From: Planctomycetaceae bacterium
GTDB taxonomy: Bacteria; Planctomycetota; Planctomycetia; Pirellulales; Pirellulaceae
DNA: 47,213 bases
Reading direction: 5' to 3'
Assembly (NCBI GenBank): GCA_002726245.1
Contig: PBSM01000058.1
Span: 1 to 47,213 of the forward strand
Shown: positions 43,921 to 47,213 of the stretch, piece after piece
Position numbering within the stretch: position 1 is the first letter of the stretch
How the letters are laid out: every line of letters starts with the position of its first letter
Position numbers and translations under genes: made by a program
The notes under the pieces: model-generated
Told to the model about the DNA's origin: nothing
Seen by the model: only the letters and a program-made list of their open reading frames with translations
Databases searched by the model: none

Positions 43921-45396
43921 TCAGAGGAGGGATGGTATAGCATTCAAGGCCTGCCAGCGACACTCGATCGCTTCCCGGATTGGAGCGAGCGTGGACGCCA
44001 ACGCGGCTTCGTAGTAAGCCTTGACGGGGGATTCGGTGACGTGCGTGTAGGTGACGATGGGTGCCTTGCCGAACGATTGGCCCATCAGGTAGCGACGGTA
44101 GAATTCCGGGACGCCCGCATCCTCCAAGCACGTGCTGAACAGATGTCGCAGGTCTTTTAGCGTGGCTTTGGCTGACCAATTCAAGCGGCTGGTAGCAGCC
44201 TTGAACTCAGCTTTGATGTGATCGTAGCTCAACTGGCCTGATTCCTTCATCAGCTGGTCGCGAAGACGCCGACGGCGGTGCGCATTCAGGTCTTTCGTGG
44301 CCGCGCAGCGGCGGCGGAATTCTTCGGCTAGTTGAGCAGCGGAACATCCGAGCAAAGAGGGCTTGTTTCGGCCCTCTCCGGCACGCCGATTTACGTACAA
44401 GAGGCCTATCGACTTATTCTTAAGCCCGTCCCAGAGAGGTCGGAGGCAAGCGGCGACGGGAAACGATTTATCTCGCCGTCCTTTGGTGAAGTAGTCGAGA
44501 TCCGCATTGCACGGCACCCTTAGCCACTCGCCTGCGATGTTCTCACGGAAGATCCAACCGAGTTCGCCTGGACGCAGGCCATATAACAACAGCGGGGCAA
44601 AGATCGAGAGTTGGAAAGCGTCGCAGGCCTCGATCACCGATATTGCCATCGGAATCGTAATGTCTGGTTCACTGAGCGGGTCAGTGGCGACCTGACGTGT
44701 TCCCTGCTTTCGACCGATGAAGGGATTTCGGAACCCGTCCGGCAGCATGTTGCCGCGATCGGGGTCGGAAGCCCATTCCAGCACTGCGCGGACGACATCC
44801 AGGACGAATCCGGGATGTTTCATCGGTCTCCGCCGGCTATTCTCGTGTCCGTTCGGGGAAACCTGAACGTGGTTCATGTGGGCTGCGAATTCCAACTGAA
44901 ACTCGCGATCAATCTTGGCCACGTGGGGGTACTTCTTAGAGACGGCCAGCTGCTCGACAAACGGTAGGAAGTGGCGACGTAGCGAAGCCTCGTAACGACA
45001 AACCGTTCCGATATCGATCTCTCCAGCATCCGCGCGACGGCGCATATCCGCGATGTACAGGTCAACCACTTCTGCATGATCGAGTCGTTGAGGTTTGCGG
45101 CCTGACGCCTTGAAATGTTCCAGCCGAGTGTCGATGCCTCGCGCCCGCGAGATGGCCTCGACGAGATCACCATCAACACGCTCGTTCAGAGTGCGCTGCT
45201 CGCGCGGGTCCCACCATTGCAGCAAGAATCGCTCACCACGAGAATAGATTCGCACTCTCTGGGGTGGGTTGATCCCTCGCGGAAAATCGTGGACCCGCTG
45301 TAGACCATGCCGCTCGCCATACTTTTCCGACCATGATGTCGCATGGTGGTGCCCATTCTTGCTTGCCGACGAACGACTTAGCTTGCTGTTGTCCAT
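43921..45396 (-). CDS. Tyrosine recombinase/integrase, intact
   Basis: 491 residues. N-terminal DNA-binding part with NPPQRVRIYSRGERFLLQWW, a core-binding region with EIDIGTVCRYEASLRRHFLP and AAHMNHVQVSPNGHENSRR, then the catalytic domain: LLYGLRPGELGWIFRE (Arg), LKDLRHLFSTCLEDAGVPE (His, Arg), FYRRYLMGQSFGK and TYTHVTESPVKAYYE (Tyr). The HxxR reads as RHLF; a glycine-histidine box is replaced by GQ, a tolerated variation. The first (frameshifted) integrase is convergent with it and 186 bases away. Two convergent recombinases in a row suggest a paired integrase module or two elements in tandem. Confidence 0.9.
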   Translation of the reverse strand: MDNSKLSRSSASKNGHHHATSWSEKYGERHGLQRVHDFPRGINPPQRVRIYSRGERFLLQWWDPREQRTLNERVDGDLVEAISRARGIDTRLEHFKASGRKPQRLDHAEVVDLYIADMRRRADAGEIDIGTVCRYEASLRRHFLPFVEQLAVSKKYPHVAKIDREFQLEFAAHMNHVQVSPNGHENSRRRPMKHPGFVLDVVRAVLEWASDPDRGNMLPDGFRNPFIGRKQGTRQVATDPLSEPDITIPMAISVIEACDAFQLSIFAPLLLYGLRPGELGWIFRENIAGEWLRVPCNADLDYFTKGRRDKSFPVAACLRPLWDGLKNKSIGLLYVNRRAGEGRNKPSLLGCSAAQLAEEFRRRCAATKDLNAHRRRRLRDQLMKESGQLSYDHIKAEFKAATSRLNWSAKATLKDLRHLFSTCLEDAGVPEFYRRYLMGQSFGKAPIVTYTHVTESPVKAYYEAALASTLAPIREAIECRWQALNAIPSLL

Positions 45397-45848
45397 TGCC
45401 TAACACGCTTTCCGAAGCTGCGTTTTTCAACGATCACGACGGAAGCTAGGCATTTGCGCGCGACGGCGAGGGCTCCTTGGAGCGTCGCGTTTGAATTGAA
45501 GACAAACTGGGCCACGTTTCAGCCAGCACGCTATGACTGCAATGCTAGCTAAATAAGTCGCTCGCACGCGTCATAATGTATTGAGAGAGCGCCGTAGGAT
45601 TTGGGCGGCGACATGATGAACAAAAGCGGTCTGATATTGGGCTGGGACTTGCTTGGAGAGCGGCAAACGATCTTGCCTTCCAAAGATTCCATGATTGCTG
45701 GTCGGCAGTTGCGACTTGAGTTCAGCGAAGTCAACGCGATGGTGAGCGTCAGGGAGTTTGCAGCGATGTGATCTTGACTCTCAATTTCCAACTACGGCAG
45801 CAGCAGGTAAAATGAGGCAATTCAACCGGTCGAATGCAAGGATGCGAA
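45397..45848. other. Gap between integrase and cargo gene
   Basis: About 450 bases without an accepted gene. A plus-strand frame at 45613-45771 (MMNKSGLILGWDLLGERQTI..., 52 residues) is open but has no clear ribosome site and no known family; it is only a possibility. The promoters of the divergent integrase and the following gene should be here. Confidence 0.4.
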
Positions 45849-46991
45849 ATGAGCGGAAACATCAACTATCACGATGTGGAGATTGAACTGCGCGATTCCA
45901 TGGACGGTCCAGCATGCGACCGCTTGGAGATCCGCACGAACTTCAAGCTCAAGTTATGCCGGAAACAAGTCGTACTTGGTCCATTGCAGCTCGACCAGTG
46001 GTGGATTCGCAAGCCGGGACTATACGGGGAACGCGGCAACGACTCGCCCAATCGGCAGGCGATCGTGGACTGCTTCTGGTCACTCTGCCAGGCCGACGGG
46101 AGCGCCCGTGAGGACCGCCCAATCCAGGAAGCGTATATTCTGGCAACTCTGCTGCCGCACGCGCGCAGCAACGGCTCGCGCCGCGTGTTCGCTGATGCTT
46201 CGTTGACCAAGGATGATGCGGAGGAGGCGCTAGATCGCGATGCAGTCATCGAGCAACTTGAACTGATGTTGCAGAGTGCTCGGGACGTGGAATTGGATGT
46301 GCCGAGCTTCTATCAGCGGACGAGGGACGTCCTCGGTCCACCTCAGTACGACGATCATGTCCAAAAGTGTTACTCGGATTACGTCGAAGAGATTCTCGGT
46401 GACACGTGCGACGCACTTCGTCGCGGTGGGACGGAAGTCCTACAGCTTGCACTTGATCGCTGGGCTGAAAAAATGACGAAGATTGGTCGGCGCAGCGGTG
46501 GCGCGATGCAAAAGACCGTCCTCGATGTGCTGTCGTACGAATGCCGAGCGGCATTTCATCAGTGTTATTCAGCAGTGTGGCAGCGGTTGCTCGAAAAGCT
46601 GCGAATCGAGTTTTCCTTGCCGGAGGAAGGTGTTCTCTTCCATCGTTTGTGGCACTTCGATCAGTTGCTGCCGTCGAATGAAAGTGATGAGCATCATGTT
46701 CACCTCTTCCATGGCCACCTCTTCGGACTCCATCCCGCGTGTGGTGACTTCATTTCCACGCAAACAGGGGCTGAACTCGTTGGTGAACTGGTAATGGCGC
46801 CGAGAGACCAGTCTCGCCATCTTCGATTCTTGAACGGACTACTCATCGCAATCCATCACTACGCTGTCCGCAACGACGTTGCCAAAGAGCTGCGAAAGAA
46901 GCAACCATCTGGCGCCGATATCGAAGCCGTTGAACGTCAGCAGATTGACGGCCGATGGACCAAAGGCCGTCGCGACACAGACGCCACGTAG
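45849..46991 (+). CDS. Element cargo protein of unknown function
   Basis: 380 residues from the ATG at 45849, with AAGGA six bases upstream; an ATG at 45834 adds five residues. Soluble, charged, with no signal peptide. N-terminal region: VEIELRDSMDGPACDRLEIR and LDQWWIRKPGLYGERG. A helical middle (AVIEQLELMLQSARDVELDV) and a later segment with FHQCYSAVWQRLLEKLRIEF and VLFHRLWHFDQLLPSNESDE, then HHVHLFHGHLFGLHPACGDF, a histidine-rich stretch. I do not recognise the family. Accessory genes next to integrases often encode defence, replication or regulation, but nothing here shows which. Confidence 0.75.
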   Translation: MSGNINYHDVEIELRDSMDGPACDRLEIRTNFKLKLCRKQVVLGPLQLDQWWIRKPGLYGERGNDSPNRQAIVDCFWSLCQADGSAREDRPIQEAYILATLLPHARSNGSRRVFADASLTKDDAEEALDRDAVIEQLELMLQSARDVELDVPSFYQRTRDVLGPPQYDDHVQKCYSDYVEEILGDTCDALRRGGTEVLQLALDRWAEKMTKIGRRSGGAMQKTVLDVLSYECRAAFHQCYSAVWQRLLEKLRIEFSLPEEGVLFHRLWHFDQLLPSNESDEHHVHLFHGHLFGLHPACGDFISTQTGAELVGELVMAPRDQSRHLRFLNGLLIAIHHYAVRNDVAKELRKKQPSGADIEAVERQQIDGRWTKGRRDTDAT

Positions 46992-47213
46992 AAGTCTGCC
47001 GGCAGCAGCAGGTCTTCAACGCACCTCACCGAGTCTACCGCGTTCGTCCGGCTGCTCACCAGCGAATAGGGCATCCGCCTCACGAATCGATCGCGGTACT
47101 CTGCCGCCAGCAAATCGTCTGGTTTGCTGCCTTGTTGCACAATTCCGATAGAAGCCGAGTGTTCGTTTGGTCTCGATTCGCATCATCCGATCATCTCACT
47201 GCAAGGCATCCCC
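46992..47213. other. Right edge, no accepted gene
   Basis: 222 bases up to the window end. On the minus strand a frame reading DDLLAAEYRDRFVRRMPYS and VRCVEDLLLPADFYVA looks protein-like, but it runs from beyond or near the edge and overlaps the cargo gene's end on the opposite strand. It may be the tail of a gene or of a remnant; I cannot tell. Confidence 0.25.

Noticed and set aside
42183..47213. Second copy of the tRNA-Ser 3' end as right attachment site
   Set aside because: I looked for the GGTTCGAATCCTGTCCTC end downstream and did not see it; the element probably extends past the window.

Overview
The window reads as chromosomal DNA of a planctomycete, most likely a Pirellulales-type member. 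The evidence is the gene content: a DUF1501 protein and two DUF1549/DUF1553 proteins (one with an N-terminal planctomycete cytochrome-like CxxCH domain), a WD40 protein downstream of one of them, several small zinc-ribbon membrane proteins, a Tat-exported Gfo/Idh oxidoreductase and many signal-peptide proteins. Gene starts often lack a clear Shine-Dalgarno sequence. No rRNA, CRISPR array or replication origin was seen.

Layout. 1-2840 (minus): rsmG, then a six-domain ribosomal protein S1 whose tail runs off the left edge. 2951-10654: Gfo/Idh oxidoreductase, class IV aminotransferase, L-lactate permease, a 630-base gene-free stretch packed with palindromes, transketolase, and a DHDPS/NAL-family lyase that overlaps the transketolase end. 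10716-17202 (minus): D-aminoacylase, two zinc-ribbon membrane proteins, a secreted protein, a shortened PhoD-like phosphatase and a methyltransferase. 17467-26000: a lipoprotein, a nucleotidyltransferase-HD fusion, a DUF1553 / small antitoxin-like / DUF1501 operon, a zinc-ribbon vWA protein and a STAS protein. 25803-27442: a PolB-type exonuclease and an enoyl-CoA hydratase.

27691-29781 is the most interesting block. A sigma-54-like promoter is followed by a 42-codon gene whose product ends in GCHCCRCCRCW, then by a DUF692/MNIO enzyme and a partner protein. This is the layout of an MNIO-modified ribosomal peptide (RiPP) pathway, with a precursor that has no signal peptide and a very short cysteine-rich core. 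Right after it lies a deletion scar in which the C-terminal end of an SPFH/band-7 protein (minus) is joined to the C-terminal end of a PspF-like sigma-54 activator (plus).

30551-41880: sirtuin, WD40 protein, DUF1549/1553 protein, multi-pass membrane protein, S41 protease, a small secreted protein, folC, class II fructose-bisphosphate aldolase and an M28 peptidase with two PDZ domains. 42098-47213: a tRNA-Ser(GCU) with a terminator, then what looks like one end of an integrated element: a frameshifted tyrosine recombinase beside the tRNA, a second intact and convergent recombinase, and a cargo gene of unknown function. The other end of the element is outside the window.

A recurring theme is intergenic palindromes of several families (19-29 base arms). 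They sit tightly against genes and in one case supply the last codons and the stop of a gene.
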